A stretch of DNA of 64,000 bases. It comes from Novosphingobium sp. JCM 18896. GTDB lineage: Bacteria > Pseudomonadota > Alphaproteobacteria > Sphingomonadales > Sphingomonadaceae. The notes under the pieces were generated by a model that saw only the letters and a program-made list of their open reading frames with translations, ran no database searches and was not told where the DNA came from. Of this stretch, positions 19,642-28,417 are shown piece by piece (within the stretch, counting starts at the first letter, position 1; each line of letters opens with the position of its first letter). The translations under genes and the position numbers were made by a program. Location of the stretch: NCBI RefSeq assembly GCF_025938095.1, contig NZ_JAPCZF010000004.1, positions 1-64,000 on the forward strand, read 5' to 3'.

Positions 19642-20883
19642 ATGTCCTCCCCCAGCACCCAACCCTTCGCCATGGGCGAGCGCGAGTTCGTCGCGATGAT
19701 GGCCTCGCTGCAGGCGCTGCAGGCGCTGGCGATCGACGCGATGCTGCCCGCGCTCGGCGTGATGTCGCACGATCTCGGCGTCGACAGCGCGAACCAGCGC
19801 CAGCTCGTCATCGGCATCTTTCTGATCGCCTCGGGGCTCGGTTCGCTGTTTCCCGGCGCGTTGGCCGATCGCTTCGGCCGGCGACCGGTGCTCTTCGTCT
19901 GCGTCGGCGGCTATGTCCTGTTCAGCCTGGCCGCGGCGCTCGCGCCCACGTTCAACGCGCTGCTCGCCATGCGCGCCTGCGCCGGCGTGTTGTCCTCGGG
20001 CATGATCGTGGTCAGTTCGGCGACGATCCGCGACCGTTTCTCGGGCGACAAGATGGCGCGCACCCAGTCGCTGGTCAGCGTCATCTTCATGATCGTGCCG
20101 ATGGCCGCGCCGACCCTGGGGCAGGGCCTGCTCGAACTGTTCGGCAACTGGCGCTGGGTCTTCGGGATCATGGCCGGCCTCGGCGCCGCGGTCTTCACCT
20201 GGGCCTGGCTGCGGCTGCCCGAGACGCTCCATCCCGAGTTCCGCCAGGCGATCGACGTGCGCGCGATCGCGGGCAACATGCGGGTGGCCTTCACCACGCG
20301 CGCGGCGATCGGCTACGTCTTCGCACTGGCGCTGATCCAGGGCGCGCTGTTCGGCTACATCAATAGCTCGCAGCAGCTCGTTGCCGAGCATTTCGGCGCG
20401 GGCCATCTGTTCCCGCTGGTCTTCGGTGGCATGGCGATTGCCATGGCCATGGCCAACCTGACCAATTCGCGCATCGTCATGCGCTTCGGCGCGCGGCGCG
20501 TCTCGCACGCCGCCGTCATCGCCTATATCCTCCTCGGTGCGACCCAGCTATTCTTCGCCTCTGGGGAGGGTGAGACCATCTGGCAGTTCATCCCGATCAT
20601 GACGCTGAATCTCTGCGTCATGGGCTTCATCTCGGCGAACTTCTCGGCGATCGCGCTGCAGCCCTTCGCGCGGATCGCCGGCGCGGCCGCCTCGCTCCAG
20701 GTGTTCCTGCGCATGGTCATCGGCTCGGTGCTCGGCGCGCTGATCGGCCAGGCCTATGACGGCTCGGCGCGGCCTTTGGCCCTGGCGCTGGTGACCGCGG
20801 GTGTGGGGTGCCTGCTGCTGGTGATGTACAGCGAACGCGGCAAGCTGTTTCGCCGCCTGCACGGGCAGGTCGAGCAGGCCTGA
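19642..20883 (+). CDS. MFS transporter, Bcr/CflA drug-resistance type
   Basis: A 413-residue transporter with about 12 helices. The opening EFVAMMASLQALQALAIDAM and ADRFGRRPVLF (motif A), and the block PMAAPTLGQGLLELFGNWRW, are typical of Bcr/CflA efflux pumps (DHA1 family). It exports small drugs or metabolites by proton antiport. Its stop overlaps the glpD start codon by one base, so the two are probably co-transcribed. Confidence 0.9.
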   Translation: MSSPSTQPFAMGEREFVAMMASLQALQALAIDAMLPALGVMSHDLGVDSANQRQLVIGIFLIASGLGSLFPGALADRFGRRPVLFVCVGGYVLFSLAAALAPTFNALLAMRACAGVLSSGMIVVSSATIRDRFSGDKMARTQSLVSVIFMIVPMAAPTLGQGLLELFGNWRWVFGIMAGLGAAVFTWAWLRLPETLHPEFRQAIDVRAIAGNMRVAFTTRAAIGYVFALALIQGALFGYINSSQQLVAEHFGAGHLFPLVFGGMAIAMAMANLTNSRIVMRFGARRVSHAAVIAYILLGATQLFFASGEGETIWQFIPIMTLNLCVMGFISANFSAIALQPFARIAGAAASLQVFLRMVIGSVLGALIGQAYDGSARPLALALVTAGVGCLLLVMYSERGKLFRRLHGQVEQA

Positions 20884-22364
20884 TGCAGACGGTCTACGAC
20901 CTCGCGGTGATCGGCGGCGGGGTCAACGGCGCGGGCATCGCCCGCGATGCCGCCGGGCGCGGCGCCAAGGTGCTGCTGCTCGAGGCGAACGACCTGGCCA
21001 GCGGCACGTCCTCGGCCTCGACCAAGCTGATCCACGGCGGCCTGCGCTATCTCGAGCATCGCGAGTTCGGCCTGGTGCGCGAGGCACTGGCCGAGCGCGA
21101 GGCGCTGTGGAAGATCGCGCCGCACATCATCCACCCGATGCGCTTCGTGCTGCCCTATGTCGAAGGGCTGCGGCCCAAGTGGCTGCTGCGGCTCGGGCTG
21201 TTCCTCTACGACCATATCGGCGGCCGCAGGAAGCTGCCGGCGACGCGGACGATCGATCTGCACCGCCATCCGGCCGGGGCGCAGCTCAAGGCCGGCTTCG
21301 CCACGGGTTTCGAATACTCGGACGGCTGGGTCGACGACGCGCGGCTGGTCGTGCTCAACGCGCTCGACGCGCGCGAGCACGAGGCCGAGGTGCTGACCGG
21401 GGTGCCCGTGCTCGCCGCGTTCCGCGAGGAGAACGGCTGGGATCTCAAGACCCAGGTCGGCCATTTCCATGCGCGCTCGCTGGTCAATGCCGGCGGTCCG
21501 GCCGTGCTTGACGTGCTGCGCCTGGCGGGCGAGCGGCCCGACTATGCGATGCGACTGGTGCGCGGTTCGCACATCGTCGTGCCCGCGCTGTTCGATCACC
21601 CCTACGCCTATTTCTTCCAGCTCCCCGACGGGCGCATCTTCTTCGCGATCCCCTACGAGCGCGACTTCACCCTGATCGGCACGACCGATGCCGATCATAC
21701 CGGGCCGCTCGATGCGGTGAAGGCGAGCACCGAGGAGATCGAATATCTCTGCGAGGGGGTGAACCGCTATTTCATGCAGCAGATCACCCCGGCCGACGTT
21801 GTCTGGTCCTATGCCGGGGTGCGGCCGCTGATCAACGACGGTTCGCGCAAGCCCGAGGCGGCGACGCGTGGCTATCGGCTGGAATTTTCGGATCCCGAGG
21901 AAGGCGCGCCGCTGCTCAGCGTCTACGGCGGCAAGATCACCACCTATCGTCATCTCGCCGAGGAGGCGGTCGATCGGCTGGCGCCGCGGCTGGGCGGACT
22001 GCCCGGTCGTGCCTGGACCAAGACCGCGCCGCTGCCCGGGGGCGATTTCACGATCAAGGGGCTGCCCAAGCTCAAGGCGCGGCTGGCGGCCGACTATCCG
22101 TTCCTGGATGAAGTCGACGTCGACCGGATCGCCCGCGCCTATGGCACGCGCGCACCGCGCTGGCTGGGTGAGGCGAAGGGTTGGGACGACCTGGGCCAGG
22201 CCTTCGGTGCCGGCCTCAGCGCGGCCGAGGTCGACTACGTGCGCCACGTCGAATTCGCGAGCACCGCCGAGGATATCCTCTGGCGGCGCAGCAAGCTGGG
22301 GCTAAGGCTGAACGGCAAGCAGAAGGCAGCGCTCGAAGACTACATCCTCGCGCACCCGCACTGA
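20883..22364 (+). CDS. glpD: Aerobic glycerol-3-phosphate dehydrogenase
   Basis: A 493-residue FAD enzyme that oxidises sn-glycerol 3-phosphate to dihydroxyacetone phosphate and feeds electrons to quinone at the membrane. Motifs: DLAVIGGGVNGAGIARDAAG at the N-terminus, SGTSSASTKLIHGGLRYLE, and YGGKITTYRHLAEEAV in the C-terminal part. The glpF and glpK genes are not adjacent. The start is the ATG in the TGATG junction with the preceding transporter. Confidence 0.95.
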   Translation: MQTVYDLAVIGGGVNGAGIARDAAGRGAKVLLLEANDLASGTSSASTKLIHGGLRYLEHREFGLVREALAEREALWKIAPHIIHPMRFVLPYVEGLRPKWLLRLGLFLYDHIGGRRKLPATRTIDLHRHPAGAQLKAGFATGFEYSDGWVDDARLVVLNALDAREHEAEVLTGVPVLAAFREENGWDLKTQVGHFHARSLVNAGGPAVLDVLRLAGERPDYAMRLVRGSHIVVPALFDHPYAYFFQLPDGRIFFAIPYERDFTLIGTTDADHTGPLDAVKASTEEIEYLCEGVNRYFMQQITPADVVWSYAGVRPLINDGSRKPEAATRGYRLEFSDPEEGAPLLSVYGGKITTYRHLAEEAVDRLAPRLGGLPGRAWTKTAPLPGGDFTIKGLPKLKARLAADYPFLDEVDVDRIARAYGTRAPRWLGEAKGWDDLGQAFGAGLSAAEVDYVRHVEFASTAEDILWRRSKLGLRLNGKQKAALEDYILAHPH

Positions 22365-22366
22365 GA

Positions 22367-22738
22367 TCAGTGGACCTTGGCGGCTTCCTTGGTGTCGATG
22401 ATCTCGAGCGTCGCGCCGAATTCGTCGAGGCCGTGGACCGCGCGCAGTTCGAGCTTGAAGTCGCGCACCTGGGCGGCGGTCTTGAGATGATCGATCGGAT
22501 AGCGCGCGACGATGAATTCGTCGGCGAAGTCGACCACGTAGAGGCAGCGACCGCTCGTCGCGTCGCGCAGCTTGCTCACGTTGAAGCCGTCGGCCGGATA
22601 CCAGGCGCCCTTGTTCCAGCTGGTGATCGACTTCTGGCAATAGCGGCACTCGGCCGAGAACGAGCCGTCGGACTCCTTGTGTTTCCGACCGGCGGGAACG
22701 TGGGTGCGAGTGTACCAGCATTGGGCGAGAGCGGGCAT
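22367..22738 (-). CDS. Conserved protein of unknown function with a CxxC pair
   Basis: A 123-residue protein. The N-terminal 45 residues carry Cys7 and a CRYC pair near residue 31 with nearby His residues, which could bind a metal ion; the rest is a mixed alpha/beta domain. No family was recognised. It lies downstream of the crt operon on the same strand, separated by 120 bases, and converges with glpD, ending two bases after its stop. Confidence 0.7.
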   Translation of the reverse strand: MPALAQCWYTRTHVPAGRKHKESDGSFSAECRYCQKSITSWNKGAWYPADGFNVSKLRDATSGRCLYVVDFADEFIVARYPIDHLKTAAQVRDFKLELRAVHGLDEFGATLEIIDTKEAAKVH

Positions 22739-22857
22739 AGGTGCGAACCTGTAGCTAAGTGGTCATATCCCTGTCGCAACCGCATCCCCCATGCAGCGAT
22801 TGCTTCAAGCCCTAGAACGGTCGCGGATTCGATTTGTTAAGGGGCGCGGCGGCGCGG

Positions 22858-23799
22858 TTAACCAAATGTCGTAAGGGCTGCGAGTTCGCGTCGCGAGAGT
22901 GACGGTTTTCCGCCATTCGTGGCCGGCAGGAGCGCTTCGACGAAGCCGCGCAGGACGAAGCCGAGCTTGGCGGCGGACGAGGTCGAGATGCGCGTATCGA
23001 AGGCCGTTTCGCCCCGGCGCAAGGCTTCGCGGAGGATCGCGCCATAGATACCCGCGGCCGCCAGCACGGCCCAGCGCTGCCGGAACTTCAGCCGCCGCGC
23101 GCCGATCCGGGCCGAGGCCGCATAGCGTGTTTCGAGCGCGCCGAGACGTCGCACGATGCCCGCCAGGGCAGGGCGATGGCGTGGATTCATTAACGTTTCG
23201 GCGGTGATCCCGGCTTCGTCGAGCCAGTCCGACGGCAGGTAGCAGCGGCCGGCCGCATGATCCTCGGCGACGTCGCGCGCGATGTTGGCGAGCTGGAAGG
23301 CCAAGCCGAGGTCGCAGGCGCGATCGAGCGTGTCCTCGTCGCTGGCGGGCACGCCCATGACCGCGGCCATCATCACCCCCACCGCGCCGGCGACGTGATA
23401 GCAGTAGCGCAGCATGTCGGCCTCGGTCCGCGGCCGCCAGCCGTCCGCGTCGAGCGCGAAACCGGCGATCACGTCCTGCGCCATCGCCGGGGTGAGATCG
23501 CATTCGCGCGAAAGCTGGCCCAGCGCGTCGAAGGCGGGATCGCCGGTCGGCTCACCGGCGAAAGCCAGGTCGGTCCGCACGCGGATCGTCGCCAGCCGCG
23601 CGGCGGCGTCCACCTGGTCGCCGAGTGCGCCGCCGTGGTCCTGCGCATCGGCGAGGTCGTCGCAGGCGCGGCACCAGGCATAGAGCAACCAGACCCGCTC
23701 GCGCGTCTCGCGGTCGAACAGGCGGCTGGCCGCGGCGAAGCTCTTGGATCCGCGCGCGATCGACTGCTCGGCATGGGCGAGGAGCGCCTGCCTATCCAC
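22858..23799 (-). CDS. crtB: Phytoene synthase (squalene/phytoene synthase family)
   Basis: A 313-residue enzyme that condenses two GGPP molecules to phytoene. The aspartate-rich site CRACDDLAD and the second site LANIARDVAEDH are both intact, with YCYHVAGAVGVMM between them. The only start consistent with the N-terminus MDRQALL is a GTG at 23799, 9 bases after the LOG stop, so translation may be modest or coupled. It is the last gene of the crtY-crtI-LOG-crtB operon. Confidence 0.93.
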   Translation of the reverse strand: MDRQALLAHAEQSIARGSKSFAAASRLFDRETRERVWLLYAWCRACDDLADAQDHGGALGDQVDAAARLATIRVRTDLAFAGEPTGDPAFDALGQLSRECDLTPAMAQDVIAGFALDADGWRPRTEADMLRYCYHVAGAVGVMMAAVMGVPASDEDTLDRACDLGLAFQLANIARDVAEDHAAGRCYLPSDWLDEAGITAETLMNPRHRPALAGIVRRLGALETRYAASARIGARRLKFRQRWAVLAAAGIYGAILREALRRGETAFDTRISTSSAAKLGFVLRGFVEALLPATNGGKPSLSRRELAALTTFG

Positions 23800-23808
23800 C
23801 TGGCGCGA

Positions 23809-24390
23809 TCACAGCTCGCTCGCCTTCATCGAGAAAATCGCCTGGACCGGCTCGTGCGCGGCCATGCGGTCGAGCAGCAGGTCGAGTTCGTGCTCGGCCA
23901 GGATGATGCCCTGGTGCATCGGCCGGACGAAGCCGACCTCGGCCATGTGGCGGTTGAAGGCGAGCAGGTGGTCGTAGAAGCCGAAGGCATTGAGCACGCC
24001 CACGGGCTTGGCGTGATAGCCGAGCTGCGCCCAGGACACGGCTTCCCACAGCTCGTCCATCGTGCCGACGCCGCCGGGGATCGTCAGGAAACCGTCCGAG
24101 AGCTCGGTGAAGGCCAGCTTGCGCGAATGCATGCCGTCGACGACATGGAGTTCGGTGCAATCGTGGTTGGCCACCTCGGCGCCGGCCAGAGCCTGCGGGA
24201 TCACGCCGATGACTTCGCCGCCGGCATCGAGCGCGCCCGAGGCGACCGCGCCCATCAGGCCGAGCCGGCCGCCGCCATAGACCACGCCGATGCCGCGTGT
24301 CGCCAGGGTGCGGCCGACATGCCGCGCGAGTTCGATATAACGCGGGTCGGCCGGCGTGGCCGAGCCGCAATAGACCGCAAGGCGTTTCAT
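23809..24390 (-). CDS. LOG family phosphoribohydrolase, inside the carotenoid operon
   Basis: A 193-residue Rossmann-fold protein with the LOG signature: VYCGSATPADPRY at the start, YGGGRLGLMGAVA, SRKLAF and PGGVGTMDELWE, the last two being the active-site Arg and PGGxGTxxE motif. LOG proteins cleave cytokinin riboside 5'-monophosphate or AMP-like nucleotides. It overlaps crtI by 4 bases and precedes crtB by 9 bases, so it is co-expressed with carotenoid genes; the reason is unknown. Confidence 0.9.
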   Translation of the reverse strand: MKRLAVYCGSATPADPRYIELARHVGRTLATRGIGVVYGGGRLGLMGAVASGALDAGGEVIGVIPQALAGAEVANHDCTELHVVDGMHSRKLAFTELSDGFLTIPGGVGTMDELWEAVSWAQLGYHAKPVGVLNAFGFYDHLLAFNRHMAEVGFVRPMHQGIILAEHELDLLLDRMAAHEPVQAIFSMKASEL

Positions 24391-25865
24391 CGCAGGTCCT
24401 CCACCATCAGTCTGGCCGTCGCCTTGGCGCTGCCGACGACGCCGGGAATGCCCGCGCCCGGGTGCGTGCCGGCGCCCACCAGATACATGTTCTTGATCTT
24501 GTCGTCGCGGTTGTGGCCGCGGAACCAGGCGCTCTGCGTCAGGATCGGCTCGAGGCTGAAGGCGCTGCCCTGATAGGCGTTGAGGTCGAGCGCGAAGTCG
24601 CGCGGCGCATAATGGAACTTGGTGACGATGCGATCGTGGATGTCGGGAATCAGCCGCCGGCCGACCTCGTCGAGCACGCGCTTCTCGATCATCGGACCGA
24701 CCGTATCCCAGTCGATCGGCAGCTTGCCCTGGTTGGCCACGGGGATCAGCGCATAGAAGGTGCTCTTGCCCGGCGGCGCCAGCGAGGGATCGGTCACGGT
24801 CGGGTGATGCAGGTAGATCGAGAAATCCTGCGGCAGCACGCCGTGGTCGAAGATGTCCTCGAGCAGACCCTTGTAGCGCGGACCGAACAGGATCGTGTGG
24901 TGCGGGATGCCCGGCCAGGTGCCCTCTACGCCGAAGTGGACGACGAACAGGCTGGGGCTGAACCGCTTGGTCGCGAGCTTGCGCGCCATCTGCGGCCCGC
25001 GCGCGGTGCCGGCCAGCAGGTCACGATAGGTGTGCATGATGTCGGCGTTGGAAGCGACCGCGTCGAAGCGTTCGCGCCAGCCCGAGCAGGTCTCGACCTC
25101 GGTCGCGCGGTCGCCCAGGGTGTGGACGTGGAGCACGGGATCGTGCAGCCGCAGCACGCCGCCGAGCCGCTCGAAATGCTTGACCATCGCGGCGATCAGC
25201 TTGTTGGTGCCGCCCCTGGCCCACCACACGCCGCCGTCCTTCTCGAGCTTGTGGATCAGCGCGTAGATCGAGCTCGTGGTCATCGGATTGCCGCCGACGA
25301 GCAGAGTGTGGAAGGAGAAGGCTTCGCGCAGCTTCTCGTTCTTGATGTAGCTCGAGACCATCGAATAGACCGAGCGCCAGGCCTGGTGCTTGAGCATGGC
25401 CGGCGCCGCGCGCAGCATTGCGGTGAAATCGAGGAAGGGCACCGAGCCGAGCCGGAGATAGCCTTCCTCGTAGACCGCGGTCGCATATTCGAGGAACTCG
25501 GCATAGCCGGCCAGGTCCTCGGGCGAGAGCCGAGCGATCTCCTTGTTCAGCGCGGCATCGTCGTTCGAATAGTCGAAGTTGACCCCGTCGGGCCAGTTGA
25601 GCCGGTAGAACGGCATGACCGGCATCAGCTCGACGTCCTCGGCCATGTCGCGGCCCGAAAGCTGCCACAGCTCGCGCAGGCAGGCGGGATCGGTGATGAC
25701 CGTGGGGCCGGCGTCGAAAGTGAAGCCCTCGCGCTCCCAGACGTAGGCACGGCCGCCGGGCTTGTCGCGCGCCTCGACCACCGTGGTCTCGATCCCCGAG
25801 GACTGGAGCCGGATCGCGAGCGCGAGCCCGCCGAAACCCGCACCGATGACGCAGGCGCGCTTCAT
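24387..25865 (-). CDS. crtI: Phytoene desaturase
   Basis: A 492-residue FAD enzyme that converts phytoene to lycopene. The N-terminal dinucleotide-binding motif is CVIGAGFGGLALAIRLQSSG, followed by DKPGGRAYVWEREGFTFDAG; the C-terminal motif YLVGAGTHPGAGIPGVVGSA is the bacterial CrtI signature. Length is normal. It overlaps crtY and the LOG gene by 4 bases on either side, so the operon is translationally coupled. Confidence 0.95.
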   Translation of the reverse strand: MKRACVIGAGFGGLALAIRLQSSGIETTVVEARDKPGGRAYVWEREGFTFDAGPTVITDPACLRELWQLSGRDMAEDVELMPVMPFYRLNWPDGVNFDYSNDDAALNKEIARLSPEDLAGYAEFLEYATAVYEEGYLRLGSVPFLDFTAMLRAAPAMLKHQAWRSVYSMVSSYIKNEKLREAFSFHTLLVGGNPMTTSSIYALIHKLEKDGGVWWARGGTNKLIAAMVKHFERLGGVLRLHDPVLHVHTLGDRATEVETCSGWRERFDAVASNADIMHTYRDLLAGTARGPQMARKLATKRFSPSLFVVHFGVEGTWPGIPHHTILFGPRYKGLLEDIFDHGVLPQDFSIYLHHPTVTDPSLAPPGKSTFYALIPVANQGKLPIDWDTVGPMIEKRVLDEVGRRLIPDIHDRIVTKFHYAPRDFALDLNAYQGSAFSLEPILTQSAWFRGHNRDDKIKNMYLVGAGTHPGAGIPGVVGSAKATARLMVEDLR

Positions 25866-27049
25866 GCCGTCGCTCCCAGATCGGCCAGCGGGCGACCGCC
25901 ACCCATCAGGCTCGACATTGCGCCGAGCACCGGCACGGGCGGCTTGCCCGCGAGGATTCGCAGCATGTCAGACGGCGTCGAGCGGCCGGCGTAGAAGCGT
26001 TCGATCAGCGGCTGGGGCAGGCGATAGAAGCGTTCCAGCATGCGAAAGCGGTTTTGCGGCTCGCCGGCGCCGAACAGCATTCGCGTGAGCATTCGGTGGA
26101 AACTCCCCTGCCGCCAATGCGCCCGCGCATAGCCATAGCTCGCCGAAGCCAAGGCCGCACCCGAAACCTGCGGCAGGCCCGCAATATAAACCGCGAAGCG
26201 CACGGCGTCGGGCAGCGAATAGGAGGTCAGCGGATGGACCAGCGCCGCGCGAACCCCGGCGCGCGCGGGTTCGCCGCCGTCATTCGGCCAGAACCGCGCG
26301 AAGTCGCCACGCGCGATCACGGGTAGCACGCCGCGATCGTCGCGCAGCACTTCGGCCACGGTCCAGCCGCGCGCGGCGACATAGGCCTGCAGTCTCGCTG
26401 CCATCTGCGCAGGATCGAGCCTGGGGTCATCGGTATAATAGGTGTCCTCGACGAAGAGATCGGTTTCGGAAAAGGGCAGGAGGTAGACGAAGCGATAGCC
26501 ATCGACCTGTTCGACCGCGGCATCCATCACCACGGGTCGCGCCAGGCCGTGCGGACGATCGAGCCGTAGGAGCTGGCCGAAGAAACGCTGCCAGCCGCCG
26601 GCCATATGGGGCAGGCCTGTGGCGCCGCGGGCGTCGATTACGCCGCCGGCGCGCAAGGTCCCTCCGTCCGCGAGCCGGACGAAGTCCTGCCCGGCTTCGG
26701 TCACCTGAGTGTCGGTGCGGAGGCTCGCGGCGGGAAGCGCGGCGCGCAGCTCGCGGTCGAGATTTTCGCTGACGATCGAGCGATAGCCGGTGTCCAGCAC
26801 GCGCGAATGAGCGGGGAAGCGAACTTCGTAGCCGTCCCAGCGCGCGGCGACGAGCGGGTCGACGAGCCAGCCGTGTTCGGGCGCGACATCGCTCGCGAAG
26901 AAGGACCAGACGTGCTCGCCGCCGAAGCGGGGACCGCTTTCGATCAGGAGGAGGCGGAGTTCGGGCCGGAGCCGAGCCAGCGCCAAGGCGATCAGCCCGC
27001 CGGCGAGCCCTCCGCCCAGGATGGCGATGTCACAGTCACGCTCGCTCAT
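25862..27049 (-). CDS. crtY: Lycopene beta-cyclase
   Basis: A 395-residue flavoprotein that cyclises both ends of lycopene to beta-carotene. It begins with CDIAILGGGLAGGLIALALA, has SFFASDV and LPFSETDLFVEDTYYTD in the middle, and FHRMLTRMLFGAGEP and FYRLPQPLIERFYAG at the end, all CrtY hallmarks. It is the first gene of the crt operon and starts about 100 bases from the neighbouring gene's stop, where the operon promoter must lie; I cannot define it. Confidence 0.94.
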   Translation of the reverse strand: MSERDCDIAILGGGLAGGLIALALARLRPELRLLLIESGPRFGGEHVWSFFASDVAPEHGWLVDPLVAARWDGYEVRFPAHSRVLDTGYRSIVSENLDRELRAALPAASLRTDTQVTEAGQDFVRLADGGTLRAGGVIDARGATGLPHMAGGWQRFFGQLLRLDRPHGLARPVVMDAAVEQVDGYRFVYLLPFSETDLFVEDTYYTDDPRLDPAQMAARLQAYVAARGWTVAEVLRDDRGVLPVIARGDFARFWPNDGGEPARAGVRAALVHPLTSYSLPDAVRFAVYIAGLPQVSGAALASASYGYARAHWRQGSFHRMLTRMLFGAGEPQNRFRMLERFYRLPQPLIERFYAGRSTPSDMLRILAGKPPVPVLGAMSSLMGGGRPLADLGATA

Positions 27050-27157
27050 CGGGCCAAGCGTTTAGCGCAAGACGGCCTAGGCGCAACCCGCCACCGTGCA
27101 ATCTTGGATCTCGCCGGGGACGGTCGCGCGCTGGCAGGCCGTCCCCGGTAGGATCGC

Positions 27158-27652
27158 TCAGTTGCGACGCTTGCGGCTCTTGGGCTTGTCCATGCCGCCA
27201 CTCTGCAGGCAGCTGTCGGTCACCGTCGCCGAGCAGCGCGGATAGTCCTTGGCCTCTGCCGGGGCGCTGGCTGCGGTGCCGGCATCGGGCATGCCCGCGC
27301 CTTGAGTCATCGACGAGGCTGCGGGCTGCTGCGCATCGGTCGCCGAGGCATTGGCGCTCGGGCCGCTCGTCGCCGCGGATGCCGCGGCGTCGGGGGTGCC
27401 AGTGGCGGCATCGGCCGAGCCCGGGCTGACCGTGGTTGGGCCGGCAGTGGTCTGGCTCTGGCCGGTCGCGCTGGGCATCGTCGTGCCTGCGGGCTCGCCC
27501 GAGCCGGGGGTCTTGGGGGTCTGCGCGCTCGCGGCCGAAGCCTCGCCACCGGCCTTGGCGGCGCTGTCCTGCGCCTGGGCAAGCGCGAGAGCCGGGAGCG
27601 CGAACGCCAAGGCTGCGCCGGCCATGAGAATGGGATTGCGGATTGCCTTCAT
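27158..27652 (-). CDS. Exported low-complexity Ala/Ser/Thr/Gly protein
   Basis: A 164-residue protein with a signal peptide (MKAIRNPILMAGAALAFALP, cleavage after ALA near 27), a long Ala/Ser/Thr/Pro/Gly low-complexity middle and a C-terminal segment with two cysteines (YPRCSATVTDSC) ending in KPKSRKRRN. The start is set by AGGACAGG upstream. The cysteine pair could form a disulfide outside the cytoplasm. Function unknown. Confidence 0.72.
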   Translation of the reverse strand: MKAIRNPILMAGAALAFALPALALAQAQDSAAKAGGEASAASAQTPKTPGSGEPAGTTMPSATGQSQTTAGPTTVSPGSADAATGTPDAAASAATSGPSANASATDAQQPAASSMTQGAGMPDAGTAASAPAEAKDYPRCSATVTDSCLQSGGMDKPKSRKRRN

Positions 27653-27782
27653 CGGTCCTGTCCTTTCGCTTCGGCCGACCTGCGATCGACCGCAATGGTG
27701 AAACGCGCCGCCGCGGCGCTGCTCCCATGCGTTTCCGCGCGCTGCCGCTTTCCAAGGGCGGTTGGCCGCGATAGTTGGGGCC

Positions 27783-28340
27783 ATGTCCGGCCATTCCTCA
27801 ATCGCGCCCGCCCAGATCAGACCGGCCACTCCGGCTGACGCCGAAGCCGTCGCGGCAATCTATGCCCATCACGTCCTCCACGGCACCGCGACGTTCGAGA
27901 TCGAACCGCCCGAGGCCGCCGAGATCGCCGCGCGCATGGCCAAGGTACGTGCAGCAGGCCTGCCCTGGCTGATCGCACAGGACGCGGACGGAGTGGTGCT
28001 CGGCTATGCCTATGCGGGCGCCTTCCATGCCCGCGCCGCCTATGGCCGGACCTGCGAGGATGCGATCTACATTGCGCACGACCGGCTGGGGCAGGGGGTC
28101 GGCAAGGCGCTGCTCGCGGCTTTGCTCGAGGCTTGCGCGGCAGCCGGGCAGCGCCAGATGATCGCGCTGATCGCTGGGACCGAGCCGGCCTCGATCGCGC
28201 TCCACCTGCGGGCCGGTTTCGTCGAGGCGGGGCGGCTGGCGAGCGTCGGCCGCAAGCACGGCCGCTGGCTCGACGTGGTCTACATGCAGCGCGCCCTGGG
28301 CGTGGGCGACACGACGGCGCCGGAGAACGAGCCGGCCTGA
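27783..28340 (+). CDS. GNAT acetyltransferase, phosphinothricin/methionine-sulfoximine type
   Basis: A 185-residue GNAT. IRPATPADAEAVAAIYAHHV with GTATFE, YAYAGAFHARAAY and DRLGQGVGKALLAALLEAC are the pattern of phosphinothricin N-acetyltransferases and methionine sulfoximine acetyltransferases (Pat/MddA type). It would acetylate amino-acid analogues. The ATG at 27783 fits the family better than one 21 bases upstream. The C-terminal tail (GVGDTTAPENEPA) is extra. Confidence 0.87.
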   Translation: MSGHSSIAPAQIRPATPADAEAVAAIYAHHVLHGTATFEIEPPEAAEIAARMAKVRAAGLPWLIAQDADGVVLGYAYAGAFHARAAYGRTCEDAIYIAHDRLGQGVGKALLAALLEACAAAGQRQMIALIAGTEPASIALHLRAGFVEAGRLASVGRKHGRWLDVVYMQRALGVGDTTAPENEPA

Positions 28341-28417
28341 TCGCGCTGTCCCGTCGCGAACCTTCCCGAGTCTCGCGCGTTAGGCGGGGAACGTTCACAC
28401 CAGACATTGCGAGATCC

